Source: Desulfobacteraceae bacterium (GTDB taxonomy: Bacteria; Desulfobacterota; Desulfobacteria; Desulfobacterales; Desulfolunaceae). From it: DNA of 33,763 nucleotides. The position numbers and the translations under genes are program-made. The stretch covers positions 1 to 33,763 of the forward strand of contig JABXKT010000017.1 of assembly GCA_013619155.1 (NCBI GenBank), written 5' to 3'. Within the stretch, counting starts at the first letter, position 1; each line of letters opens with the position of its first letter. Below the pieces are notes generated by a model that searched no databases, was not told where the DNA came from, and saw only the letters and a program-made list of their open reading frames with translations. Positions 16,852-24,891 of the stretch are shown in pieces.

Positions 16852-18375
16852 ATGGCTTTCAAGCGCGACACCATCAAAAACGTCGTCTTCATCATGCTGG
16901 ACACCCTCCAGTTCAACTACCTGGGGTGCTACGGCAACGAAGAGATCAAGACCCCCAATATCGACCGGTTTGCACGCCAGTCCGTTCTCTTTGAGAACGC
17001 CTACAGTGAAGGCCTCCCCACCATCCCCGTACGGCGCGCCCTCATGACGGGACGGTTCACCCTACCCTACGGTGGCTGGCAGCCCCTCGCTGGTGATGAG
17101 ACCACCCTCACCGATATCATGTGGGGCAAGAACATGCAGACGGCCCTCATCTACGACACGGCCCCCATGCGCCTGCCCAAATTCGGCTACTCCCGCGGCT
17201 TCGACTTCGTAGATTTCTGCCCCGGCCAGGAGCTGGATCACACCTCCTTTGCCGACGTTCCCCTGGACCCCGCCTTAAAGCCCGAGAATTTCACCTCCGC
17301 CTCCATGGTATGGGACAAAGATGGCACGCTCATCGACGATGACAGTCAGCAGCTCTTAGACGAGATTGGCTGCTTTCTCCGCCAGCAGCAGCATCGGCGC
17401 ACCAACGCCGACAGCTACGTGGCCAAGGTGGTCAACCGCACCGAAAACTGGCTGCGGGAACGCCGTGACAAGGAGCGCCCCTTCTTCCTCTGGGTGGACT
17501 CCTTCGATCCCCACGAGCCCTGGGATCCACCATCGGTCTGGAAGGGAGAGCCCTGCCCCTACGACCCCGACTACGAGGGAAACCCCATTCTCCTGGCCCC
17601 TTGGACCCCAGTGGAGGGCCGCATCACCGAACGGGAGTGCGAGCATATCCGCGCCCTCTACATGGAGAAGATCACCCTGGTGGACGAGTGGATCGGAAAA
17701 GTCCTCGACTCCATCCGCGAGCAGGGCCTCTGGGATGAGACCATGGTGGTCCTCATGTCCGACCACGGTCAGCCCATGGGCACCGGCAAACACGGCCACG
17801 GCATCGTGCGCAAATCCCGCCCCTGGCCCTACGAAGAGTTGGTCCATGTGCCCCTTATGATGCACATCCCCGGCGTGGAAGGGGGACAGCGCATCAATGG
17901 CTTCGTTCAAAACGTGGATGTCTCGGCCACCATCATGGACGTCATGGGACAACTCGATACGGAGAGCGGCGTCAGCGACCACGGCATGAACACCTTCGGG
18001 GCCGAGGATTTTCAGGGCGAGAGCCTCCTGCCCCTCATGCAGGGGGAGGTGGACAAGATCCGCGATTTCGCCATCGCCGGGTATTACGGCATGTCGTGGT
18101 CCATCATCACCGAAGCACACAGCTACGTTCACTGGCTGGTGAGTGAAGAGGAGAAGAACAGCGTCGACTGCGTGGCGGGATCGGAAAAGACCATGGACGA
18201 GGAGATGTGGACCTGCACCGCCGGAGCCAAGGTGGAGATGCCCACCCACAATGAGCTTTACGACCGCAAGGCCGACCCCTTCCAGCTCACCAACATCGCC
18301 GAAGAGAACCCCGAAAAAGCCGAAGAGCTCCTTCAGAAACTGAAACTCTTCATCGGCGAGCTGCGTACGACCTAA
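16852..18375 (+). CDS. Sulfatase-like hydrolase with Thr at the nucleophile position
   Basis: Alkaline-phosphatase-superfamily hydrolase of the sulfatase type, 507 aa, cytoplasmic by sequence (no signal peptide). ATG 16852 has GAGGA 7 nt upstream; a TTG frame at 16792 is less likely. Metal-site pieces: FIMLDTLQ with Asp17, SDHGQPMGTGKHG with Asp304 and His305, and DPHEPWD with His221. The nucleophile motif, normally C/S-x-P-x-R followed by TG, reads TIPVRRALMTG with Thr57, Pro59 and Arg61. Thr cannot become formylglycine, so a classical sulfatase mechanism is not expected; phosphodiester, phosphonate or transferase chemistry, as with Thr-nucleophile relatives (NPP, LtaS), is possible. Downstream are thioredoxin-like, reductase-like and anion-transporter genes. 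Substrate is unknown. Confidence 0.9.
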   Translation: MAFKRDTIKNVVFIMLDTLQFNYLGCYGNEEIKTPNIDRFARQSVLFENAYSEGLPTIPVRRALMTGRFTLPYGGWQPLAGDETTLTDIMWGKNMQTALIYDTAPMRLPKFGYSRGFDFVDFCPGQELDHTSFADVPLDPALKPENFTSASMVWDKDGTLIDDDSQQLLDEIGCFLRQQQHRRTNADSYVAKVVNRTENWLRERRDKERPFFLWVDSFDPHEPWDPPSVWKGEPCPYDPDYEGNPILLAPWTPVEGRITERECEHIRALYMEKITLVDEWIGKVLDSIREQGLWDETMVVLMSDHGQPMGTGKHGHGIVRKSRPWPYEELVHVPLMMHIPGVEGGQRINGFVQNVDVSATIMDVMGQLDTESGVSDHGMNTFGAEDFQGESLLPLMQGEVDKIRDFAIAGYYGMSWSIITEAHSYVHWLVSEEEKNSVDCVAGSEKTMDEEMWTCTAGAKVEMPTHNELYDRKADPFQLTNIAEENPEKAEELLQKLKLFIGELRTT

Positions 18376-18393
18376 AGTAGTACAAAAAAAGAG

Positions 18394-18546
18394 CCTCCGG
18401 CGGCCCTGCCGGGGGCCAAACTTTTGTAAAGTTTGGCAAACAGATTTTAAGGGCTATTCACCGGCTTCACCGATGTTGGCAATCGGAAAGTTTTTGCGGC
18501 GTTTTTTGAGAAAAAAACCCGCCAAAGGCATGAGCTGAATAGTTAC
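18394..18546. repeat. Intergenic repeat after the sulfatase-like gene
   Basis: Starts with CCTCCGGCGGCC (18394-18405) and the shared module CTGCCGGGGGCC, then a perfect hairpin CCAAACTT/AAGTTTGG that may act as terminator. The right part (18455-18546), when inverted, resembles about 5682-5765 (shared TTTCTCAAAAA and CGCAAAAA blocks) and ends in GCTGAATAGTTAC, the same terminus as the element at 5430. It ends 34 bp before the next start codon. Confidence 0.65.
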
Positions 18547-18579
18547 CAAAAAATATGCATTTATTTGCAGGAGACCATC

Positions 18580-18888
18580 ATGTTTACCCCCCTTGACGAC
18601 AGCATCTACAAAAGCACCATCGCCGGCACCGACGCCGGGGTCCTCATCTGCTTCAAGCAGCAGTGCCCCCACTGCAAGAACATGGAAAAAGTTCTGGAAA
18701 AATTTTCCAAGAAGAGTGAGGGCGTCGCCCTCTTCAACATGGATTCCGAGGCAAACCCCGACGCCTTAGAAGAGCTGGGAGCCCAGAGGGCGCCCACCAT
18801 TTACATCATCAAAGGAGGTGCCATCGTCGCCACCAAAGCGGGCCTCATGAACCCCAAAGAGATGATGGCCTTTTACAAAAACGCCTGA
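18580..18888 (+). CDS. Thioredoxin-like protein with CPHC active site
   Basis: Small cytoplasmic thiol-disulfide protein, 102 aa. ATG 18580 follows AGGAG by 6 nt; a TTG 15 nt upstream overlaps the binding site. The active site is CPHC at 29-32 (FKQQCPHCKNM), in place of the usual thioredoxin CGPC; CPHC is the DsbA-type dipeptide and usually gives a more oxidising pair. The cis-proline region APTIYIIKGG and the final helix (PKEMMAFYKNA) fit a thioredoxin fold. No signal peptide is present, so it should work in the cytoplasm. A thioredoxin-reductase-like gene follows 415 bp downstream and may reduce it. Confidence 0.88.
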   Translation: MFTPLDDSIYKSTIAGTDAGVLICFKQQCPHCKNMEKVLEKFSKKSEGVALFNMDSEANPDALEELGAQRAPTIYIIKGGAIVATKAGLMNPKEMMAFYKNA

Positions 18889-18894
18889 AAAATA

Positions 18895-19031
18895 CCTCCG
18901 GCGGGCAGAGAATGATCCCCTGTGCCCCAGGTCTGCGAATGCCATGCGTGGCTCGTCACGTCTACGGTCTCACATCCGCATTACGGGCAAAGACCATACG
19001 CTTTCGAGGTGGCTCACCTCGCCGCCGGAGG
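18895..19031. repeat. Divergent copy of the CCTCCGGCGGCC-bounded element
   Basis: Bounded by CCTCCGGCGGGC (18895-18906) and GCCGCCGGAGG (19021-19031), 137 bp. The left part contains AATGATCCCCTG and CCCCAGGT, shared with 22086-22116 in inverse. The right end has a perfect CGAGGTG-GCT-CACCTCG hairpin (19005-19021), the same stem as 5488-5504. No long central stem is seen in this copy. The remaining gap to 19303 shows no gene. Confidence 0.6.
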
Positions 19032-19303
19032 CATGCTTTTGCTCTCACATAACATCGTTACACAGTCGGGAGGCCGTGCACAGCCCCCCGGAGTGACCAT
19101 CGGACGTCCAGAATAGAAACCGCTGAAACGTATGACAGGGGAGGGTTCCGCAACCCAAGGCCTTAAAGACGCATCGGCACCCCCCACATGATCGCGACGT
19201 GTGGATTTTTTTTACATCACCTCGGCACGCCGCACGGACACCCCCTCACAGGAGTTCCCGAGCCGCCTTCCATTGGATGATGCACCCCCATGGAGAGATA
19301 GAG

Positions 19304-20239
19304 ATGAAACCGAAAAAACACGTCGACCTAATCATTGTCGGAGGTGGTCCCGCCGGAATGACAGCCGCAATCTATGCGGCCCAGGCAAACCTGGATACCA
19401 TCATCCTGGAAGAGAGCGTCACCGGAGGGCTCGTCAATTCGACCCACACCGTCCTAAACGTACCCTCCTACCGAAAAATCCACGGCATGGAGCTAATGGA
19501 GAAGATGCGGGAACACGTGGAGAGCCTGGTCGTACCCATCGAAGAGATTTGCGAGATTGAATCCCTCTCCCTTGAAGGAGAGATAAAAATCGTCGAGACC
19601 GATGAGGAGATCTTCCACAGTAAGGCGATAATCCTGGCCACGGGACGCAAGCCCCTTCCCCTTGAGCTTGATACCAATTGCGATGATGTCCACTACTGCG
19701 CCATCTGTGATGGCGGTGCTTACACGGAGAAACGCGTTCTGGTACTGGGCGGAGGCAACAGCGCCTTCGATGAGAGCCTCTACCTGCTACAGATCGGCGT
19801 CTCCGCGCTCACCCTCATCGAGGCCCAGGAGCGCTTCTTTGCCGCAGAGACAACCCAAGCGCAGCTCCTGAATGATCCTCGGGTGGAGGCCAGAACCGGC
19901 ACAAAGCTGGTGGATATCTGCCTCGAAGCGGGCCGTCTTGCCGGTGCCGTCATCGAAGATCTGGCCACGGGAGAGCGAGAGACCCTCCCCGTGGAGGGGA
20001 TCTTCGTCTTCCTGGGACAGACCCCCAACAACGACCTCTTCAGAGAGCAGGTCGCCTTGAGTAAAAAAGGGTACATCCTGGCCGATACCGATATGGGGAC
20101 CAACATCCCCGGTGTGTACGGCGCAGGCGACATCAACGAAAAGATTTTTCGGCAGATTACCACCGCCATGGGTGACGCAACGGTTGCCGCCCTCTCCGTT
20201 GAACGCTATATTCGCAACCTCAAGGGGAACATCTCATGA
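19304..20239 (+). CDS. Thioredoxin-reductase-like FAD/NAD(P)H oxidoreductase
   Basis: Cytoplasmic flavoprotein disulfide reductase, 311 aa, the usual TrxB length. ATG 19304 has a GGAGAG binding site; the frame is open upstream to 19199 but that part is not TrxB-like. FAD motif VGGGPAGMTAAIYAA is at about 12-26, the redox pair CAIC at 132-135, the NAD(P) motif GGGNSAFDESLYL at about 149-161, and the C-terminal GAGDIN FAD motif is present. Typical TrxB reads CATC at the redox site and uses NADPH with an HRR(D) signature after the second dinucleotide motif; here that area reads LIEAQERF, so NADPH preference is not obvious. The last 4 bp overlap the transporter start (ATGA), indicating translational coupling. 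Confidence 0.9.
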   Translation: MKPKKHVDLIIVGGGPAGMTAAIYAAQANLDTIILEESVTGGLVNSTHTVLNVPSYRKIHGMELMEKMREHVESLVVPIEEICEIESLSLEGEIKIVETDEEIFHSKAIILATGRKPLPLELDTNCDDVHYCAICDGGAYTEKRVLVLGGGNSAFDESLYLLQIGVSALTLIEAQERFFAAETTQAQLLNDPRVEARTGTKLVDICLEAGRLAGAVIEDLATGERETLPVEGIFVFLGQTPNNDLFREQVALSKKGYILADTDMGTNIPGVYGAGDINEKIFRQITTAMGDATVAALSVERYIRNLKGNIS

Positions 20240-21627
20240 CCGCAATTCTCACATCTCAAAAGACCAGGGGCTGGGCCTTCAGCCTTCTCATCGCCATCGT
20301 TGGGGCCTTTTTGCTCTACGCCCCGGAGAGCCCGAAGGTGACCACCTACTGGTTTATCACCATATTCGCAATCTCCGGCTTCGCCTTTGAGATCATGCCC
20401 CTTTTTACCACGGCGGTCCTTCTGCTGATGATGTATATCGTCACCGGTGTCGCATCCCCGGATCTCGCCTTTGTGGGCTGGACCACCCCCATTCCCTGGG
20501 TAATCCTCTGCGGCATGCTCATCGGCGGACTCATGGAGCGTACCAAGCTCTCCGACCGCATCGCCCTTCTCACCATCTACCACATCGGTTCCACCCCCAC
20601 GCGCCTCTATGCCGCCTTGATCATCGCTGGCTATGGGGTAGGGGCCATCATCCCGGACGTCATTACCGTGGTGATCCTCTTTATGACCATCGCCTCGGGC
20701 ATGTGCAGTAAACTGGGGCTGGAGAAAGGGTCCAAGGCGGCCACCACCCTCATCATGGCCGCCTTCTTCGGTGCCACCGTCCCGGCCACCAACTTCTTGC
20801 CCAACAACGTCGGAATCGTCGGTCTCCTCATGGTCAAGGATATGGGCGTGCCCATCGAGTGGTTCCGCTTCTTCATCGACAACCTCGGCTACAGCCTCCT
20901 CAATGCCATGGGCTGTATCGGCATCCTCCACTGCTTCGGAAGCCGCGAACTGGGACGATACATCGATGAGTGCCGCTCCCACGCCCATGAAGAGATCACC
21001 GCCATGGGATCCATGAGCCATGACGAGAAGAAGACCCTTCTCCTCACCCTCCTGGCTGTAGTGGCCTTTGCCACGGAGAAGTTTCACGGCATCCCCGGAT
21101 ACTACGCCTTCTGCGGTATCATCCTCCTGGGATTCACCCCTTTGTTCAGCCTCTTCAGGGCCGACGACGTCAAGGAGGTCCAGTTTCCCATCCTCTTTTT
21201 CATCATCGCCTGCATGGCCGTGGGTATTGTGGCGGGAAGTCTCGGTATCCCCGCCTGGATGGCGGGAAAAGTGGTGCCCTACCTACAGACCATGGAGAGC
21301 CTGGCCGGCACCTCGATTTTCGCTTACGGCGTGGGTATCCTCGCCAACCTGGCCCTCACCCCCGTGGCCGCGGCCAGCTCCTTGAGTATCCCCATGGCCC
21401 AAATAGCCGCCGACCTGGGCCTCCACACCCAACCCCTGCTCTACAGCTTCTTCTACGGCCTCGACCAGTTCCTCTTCCCCTACGAGCTGGCGCCGGCCCT
21501 CATCATGTTCGCCACGGGCTACGTGCGCATGAAGTACCTCGTCCAGATCATGTTTACCCGCATGATCCTCTCCGGTATCGCCGTGGTCATCGTGGCCACC
21601 ACCTACTGGCAGTGGATCGGGTATTAG
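20236..21627 (+). CDS. DASS/SLC13-type anion transporter
   Basis: Inner-membrane transporter of 463 aa with about a dozen hydrophobic segments. Composition and segments (for example GWTTPIPWVILCGMLIGGLM, FFGATVPATNFLPNN, LTPVAAASSLSIPMAQIA) fit the divalent anion:sodium symporter / ArsB-like ion-transporter superfamily. These commonly carry dicarboxylates, sulfate or related anions. The duplicated Ser/Thr-Asn/Pro hairpin regions expected of the superfamily appear near 180-195 and 380-395. It starts inside the stop codon of the TrxB-like gene, so the two are made together. Linking a flavin reductase to an anion carrier is unusual, and the nearby sulfatase-like enzyme suggests an anionic substrate. 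The transported ion cannot be read from the sequence. Confidence 0.82.
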   Translation: MTAILTSQKTRGWAFSLLIAIVGAFLLYAPESPKVTTYWFITIFAISGFAFEIMPLFTTAVLLLMMYIVTGVASPDLAFVGWTTPIPWVILCGMLIGGLMERTKLSDRIALLTIYHIGSTPTRLYAALIIAGYGVGAIIPDVITVVILFMTIASGMCSKLGLEKGSKAATTLIMAAFFGATVPATNFLPNNVGIVGLLMVKDMGVPIEWFRFFIDNLGYSLLNAMGCIGILHCFGSRELGRYIDECRSHAHEEITAMGSMSHDEKKTLLLTLLAVVAFATEKFHGIPGYYAFCGIILLGFTPLFSLFRADDVKEVQFPILFFIIACMAVGIVAGSLGIPAWMAGKVVPYLQTMESLAGTSIFAYGVGILANLALTPVAAASSLSIPMAQIAADLGLHTQPLLYSFFYGLDQFLFPYELAPALIMFATGYVRMKYLVQIMFTRMILSGIAVVIVATTYWQWIGY

Positions 21628-21891
21628 AGGCACACCCTCGAAAACGGATGGCCCATGGGATCCCCTTCCAAAAAAACCGGCGGGGTGATCCTAGTTTAGC
21701 GACGGCCACCCCCTGAATGGGCATGTCGATTTAATCGGGAAAATGCCTATTTTAGCCATTTGCGCCTCAATATATGGCCGTCACTATTTACAAAATTCAA
21801 AGATACAAGAGGATCGTACCCGCCATAATTGCTTTAGGGGTCTGACGAAAAACAGACAGCCGAATTTCATAAGAATACCGCTGTGATTTGC
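21628..21891. other. Intergenic stretch after the anion transporter
   Basis: No gene is seen. The stretch 21725-21890 is more AT-rich and has no clear terminator or promoter. It leads into the repeat cluster beginning at 21892. Confidence 0.35.
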
Positions 21892-22130
21892 CCCGAGGAA
21901 CGAGAGGGCGAAGCGCAGCGGTCACTTGCTTTACGATGTTTTTGCCTCACCTGGCTTCGCCACCCTCGCCGCCGGAGGCCGTGCGGTGAAAACTTACCTC
22001 CGGTGGCCCTGCCGGGGGCCAACCTTTTGAAACGATTACCAAACAGGTTTTTATCGTGACTGTAACGGACCAACGGTCCGTTACAGTCACATACCTGGGG
22101 TCCAGGGGATCATTCCCTGGCCGCCGGAGG
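21892..22130. repeat. Intergenic element with perfect 16-bp central stem
   Basis: Main unit 21997-22130 (134 bp) is bounded by CCTCCGGTGGCC and GGCCGCCGGAGG. Its centre is a perfect hairpin: GTGACTGTAACGGACC (22056-22071), loop AAC, GGTCCGTTACAGTCAC (22075-22090). Then come ATACCTGGGGTCCAGGG and a CCAGGG/CCCTGG-type stem. An additional left part (21892-21978) has CCCGAGGAACGAG, shared inverted with 5533-5545, and ends CTCGCCGCCGGAGGC. It lies 46 bp before the DMT gene. The second well-preserved copy is 29171-29300, in opposite orientation. Confidence 0.75.
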
Positions 22131-22176
22131 CTCCCCTTCGACTTTTTTTGACTCACTTTTTTTTCAAGGACATCCC

Positions 22177-23094
22177 ATGCCCACCACCCTCTTATTCATC
22201 CTCCTCATCATCGCTCACATTGTCTGGGGGGGCGGATTTATCGTCATCAAGCTCCTCATCGGATCCTTCACCCTCCCCCAAATTCTTCTGGGACGGGTAT
22301 TCATGGCGGCGGTGATCTATGCCCTGATCTGGCATAAGATCCCCAAACCCACCTACCAAAAAGGGGACGCCAAATTCCTCATCCTCCTCGCCCTCTGCGA
22401 GCCCTTTCTCCTCTTCAGTTTCGAGACCCTGGCCCTGGCCTACACCACCGCCTCCCAGGCCGGCATGATCGTGGCCTGTGCCCCCTTAGCCGCCGCCATC
22501 GGTGCCTTTCTCATCTACCGGGAAAAAGTCAGCCAACGCTGCGGCATGGGGATTGCTCTGGCCGTTGCCGGTGTCGTCATTGTCTCGGCCTTCGGGGCCA
22601 GCGATGGTGAGGCCACGCACCCCCTCCTCGGAAATGCCTTCATGCTCTGTGCGATCCTCTCCTCCACCGCCTACGCCCTGACCATCAAGCACCTCTCCGA
22701 GCGCTACTCCTTTCTCTTTCTCTCCGCCATCCAGGTGTTCGGTGCCACCCTCCTCTTTCTGCCCGGCGCCCTGGCCGGCCCCATGCCCCAAGAGATCTCC
22801 TGGGGGGCCCTGGGCAGCTTTCTCTATCTTGGGGTGGGCCTCACCTTCTTCGTCTACTTCATCATCAACTACGCCCTCACCCGGATCAAGGCGGCCCACG
22901 TCATCCTCTTCGCCAACCTCATCCCCGTATCCACACTCATCCTCGCCTACCTGATCCTGGGCGAACGCCTCGCCACACTCCAGTACATGGGGGCCGTACT
23001 TGTCATCGGCGGCGTCCTCCTCGCCGGGGCCCCGGAGAGTTCGGAGACAACAGAGGCCCCACAGGCGATACCTGACGCGACGCATACGGCCTAA
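22177..23094 (+). CDS. DMT-superfamily permease (EamA)
   Basis: Inner-membrane transporter of 305 aa with about ten hydrophobic segments in two EamA repeats (about 5-140 and 155-285). Typical pieces are the opening IAHIVWGGGFIVIKLLIG, ALAYTTASQAGMIVACAPL in the first repeat, and ILFANLIPVSTLILAYLILG followed by GERLATLQYMGAVLVIGGV in the second. Family members export amino acids, metabolites or drugs; the substrate here is unknown. ATG 22177 has AAGGA about 8 nt upstream. Stand-alone gene, preceded by a repeat and followed by a strong terminator. Confidence 0.9.
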   Translation: MPTTLLFILLIIAHIVWGGGFIVIKLLIGSFTLPQILLGRVFMAAVIYALIWHKIPKPTYQKGDAKFLILLALCEPFLLFSFETLALAYTTASQAGMIVACAPLAAAIGAFLIYREKVSQRCGMGIALAVAGVVIVSAFGASDGEATHPLLGNAFMLCAILSSTAYALTIKHLSERYSFLFLSAIQVFGATLLFLPGALAGPMPQEISWGALGSFLYLGVGLTFFVYFIINYALTRIKAAHVILFANLIPVSTLILAYLILGERLATLQYMGAVLVIGGVLLAGAPESSETTEAPQAIPDATHTA

Positions 23095-23133
23095 CCGGCA
23101 AAAAAATATCCACCGACTCGGTGGCACACAAAA

Positions 23134-23166
23134 GGGCGCCATGGATAAATCCATGGCGCCCTTTTT
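23134..23166. terminator. Terminator between DMT and ABC binding-protein genes
   Basis: GGGCGCCATGG (23134-23144), loop ATAAAT, CCATGGCGCCC (23151-23161), five T. The 11-bp stem is perfect. An A-run on the left gives some T-run on the minus strand, so it may also serve the binding-protein gene ending at 23211. A smaller CCACCG/CGGTGG hairpin lies just before (23111-23125). Confidence 0.93.
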
Positions 23167-23210
23167 CGTCCCTTAAAAATCCCGCCCGCCGTCACGCGCA
23201 CCCCTATCCT

Positions 23211-24062
23211 TTACGGCCACACCTCGATCTCGGCGGTCATGGGGAGGGCATACGGGGTATGGGGACCGTACCATCGGGTGTAGATCTTCATATAGGTGCC
23301 ATCCCGCCAGAGATCCTGGATGGCCATATTGACGGCATCACGCCACCGGCTGTCGTTCTCGGGAAGCCCCATACCGTAGTGTTCGCGGCTGATAAAATCG
23401 CCGATAATGTCGAAATCGTCTCCATGCTCCACGGCAAATCCCATGAGGAGGTTAAAGTCACCGGACCAGGCCGCCACCTTTCCTTGAGCCAGGGCGGAGA
23501 TGCACTGGGAGATGGTGGGAAAACCCATGACGTGCCTCTCGGCCCGGGGGTCTCCCATTTTTTTCAAGTAGCGCACGAGATTCGTCTCACTGGTGGTACC
23601 CCGTATCACCCCGATGCGTTTTCCCAATAGCTCCCGGTGTGTTGCGTAACGCCCTTTCTTGACCATGATCTTCTGCCCATCAAAAAAATAGGGGATGGAA
23701 AAATCGATGACCCCATCACGGTCCCGGGTATGGGTGAGGCTGGCCACGGTGAGATCAATACGGGCGGAGGTGAGAAAAGAGAGGCGGGTCTTGGTGTTCA
23801 CCTTCACCTTATTCATAAATAGCTCTCTGTCCATGATGATCCCGATGCGCCTCACCACCTCGGTGGCGATCTCCATCTCAAAGCCGACCCACTCGTTTTT
23901 TTCGTTGAAAAAAGCCGCCGGAATGCGGTTGAACATCAGCCCCACATTCACCACACCCCCCTTCATCACCCCATCATAGGTGGCACCGGCATAGACCCTG
24001 CCGGGGGCAAACATCATCACGACCAGGGCCGTGATGAGACCTCTCTTAAAGGATGGCCTCAT
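23211..24062 (-). CDS. Amino-acid-type ABC substrate-binding protein
   Basis: Periplasmic binding protein of the SBP_bac_3 family, 283 aa. ATG 24062 follows AAGGAGG by about 7 nt. A signal peptide spans about 1-25 (cleavage after VYA or AGA). Family segments: GGVVNVGLMFNRIPAAFF, WVGFEMEIATEVVRRIG, RIDLTVASLTHTRDRDGVIDFSIPYF, and GKRIGVIRGTTSE. The loop ligand-binding Arg region (SLTHTRDRDG) fits amino-acid binders of the Glu/Asp or polar type. It lies 100 bp downstream of an ABC ATPase on the same strand, probably one operon, but no permease gene is adjacent. Sequence is clearly different from the binding protein at 236-1000, so they are not a recent duplication. Confidence 0.92.
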   Translation of the reverse strand: MRPSFKRGLITALVVMMFAPGRVYAGATYDGVMKGGVVNVGLMFNRIPAAFFNEKNEWVGFEMEIATEVVRRIGIIMDRELFMNKVKVNTKTRLSFLTSARIDLTVASLTHTRDRDGVIDFSIPYFFDGQKIMVKKGRYATHRELLGKRIGVIRGTTSETNLVRYLKKMGDPRAERHVMGFPTISQCISALAQGKVAAWSGDFNLLMGFAVEHGDDFDIIGDFISREHYGMGLPENDSRWRDAVNMAIQDLWRDGTYMKIYTRWYGPHTPYALPMTAEIEVWP

Positions 24063-24162
24063 CGTGCCCCCTCCTTATCTCTTTCGATGAATAATTCACA
24101 AGGACCCTTCGGACGGACAAGAAGCGCCCGAGGGAAAGCCCCCATTGTCGGCATCCGAAGAC

Positions 24163-24891
24163 TCAATGGCTCAAGATCTTACCGAGAAAAAACCGGGTCC
24201 GTTCATTTCGTGGGTGATGAAAAAATGCATCCGGTGTACCGGTCTCCACCACCGCCCCCTCGTCCATGAAGAGCACATGGCTCGCCACCTCACGGGCAAA
24301 TCCCATCTCGTGGGTTACCACCACCATGGTCATCCCCTCCCGGGCCAGGGCCACCATCACCTCCAGCACCTCGTTGATCATCTCCGGATCCAGGGCACTG
24401 GTGGGCTCATCGAAGAGCATGATACGAGGACTCATGGCGAGGCCGCGGGCGATGGCCACACGCTGCTGCTGCCCCCCCGAGAGCTGATGGGGATACGCGG
24501 CGGCCTTCTCTGGAATCCCCACCTTCGCCAGGAGGGCCATGGCCATATCCTCAGCCTCTTTGGCACCCATCTTGCGCACCTTTTTTGGGGCCAGGGTGAT
24601 ATTATCCAGAACCGTCATATGGGGGTAGAGGTTAAACTGCTGAAAAACAAACCCCACTTCGGTGCGAAGCCGGATGAGATTCACCCCAGCATCGTGCACG
24701 GCCATCCCATCCACCACGAGGGTACCCGAATCGAAGGGCTCCAGGCCGTTGATGCAGCGAATCAGGGTGCTCTTCCCAGAACCGCTGGGACCACACACCA
24801 CCGCCACATCCCCGCTCCCCACCTGAAAATCGATACCCTTAAGCACATGGTGCATCCCGTACCACTTATGGACCTTATGAAATTGAATCAT
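24163..24891 (-). CDS. Amino-acid ABC transporter ATP-binding protein (GlnQ/HisP family)
   Basis: Cytoplasmic ATPase of a polar amino-acid importer, 242 aa, the normal length. ATG 24891 is preferred (opens [12 protein letters not shown], with GAGGG upstream) over ATG 24906 and the longer frame from 24999. Walker [10 protein letters not shown] is at 34-42, Q-loop near 84, signature LSGGQQQR at 137-144, Walker B RIMLFDEP at 156-163, and the H-loop [10 protein letters not shown] is present. All catalytic elements are intact. It is followed on the same strand by a binding protein; the cognate permease is absent here, while a permease without ATPase lies at 1077-1751. Confidence 0.95.
   Translation of the reverse strand: MIQFHKVHKWYGMHHVLKGIDFQVGSGDVAVVCGPSGSGKSTLIRCINGLEPFDSGTLVVDGMAVHDAGVNLIRLRTEVGFVFQQFNLYPHMTVLDNITLAPKKVRKMGAKEAEDMAMALLAKVGIPEKAAAYPHQLSGGQQQRVAIARGLAMSPRIMLFDEPTSALDPEMINEVLEVMVALAREGMTMVVVTHEMGFAREVASHVLFMDEGAVVETGTPDAFFHHPRNERTRFFLGKILSH

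Noticed and set aside
17356..18249. 297-aa frame opposite the sulfatase-like gene.
   Set aside because: Rich in His, Gly and Val as expected for the antisense of GC-rich coding DNA; no start signal or family motif.
18394..18546. A CRISPR array or insertion sequence to explain the repeated intergenic modules.
   Set aside because: Repeats are few, unevenly spaced, differently oriented and 90-340 bp long, with no regular spacers, cas genes or transposase.
20206..21087. 293-aa minus-strand frame over the anion transporter.
   Set aside because: Asp/Gly/His-rich antisense shadow of membrane-segment codons; the plus strand encodes a typical transporter.
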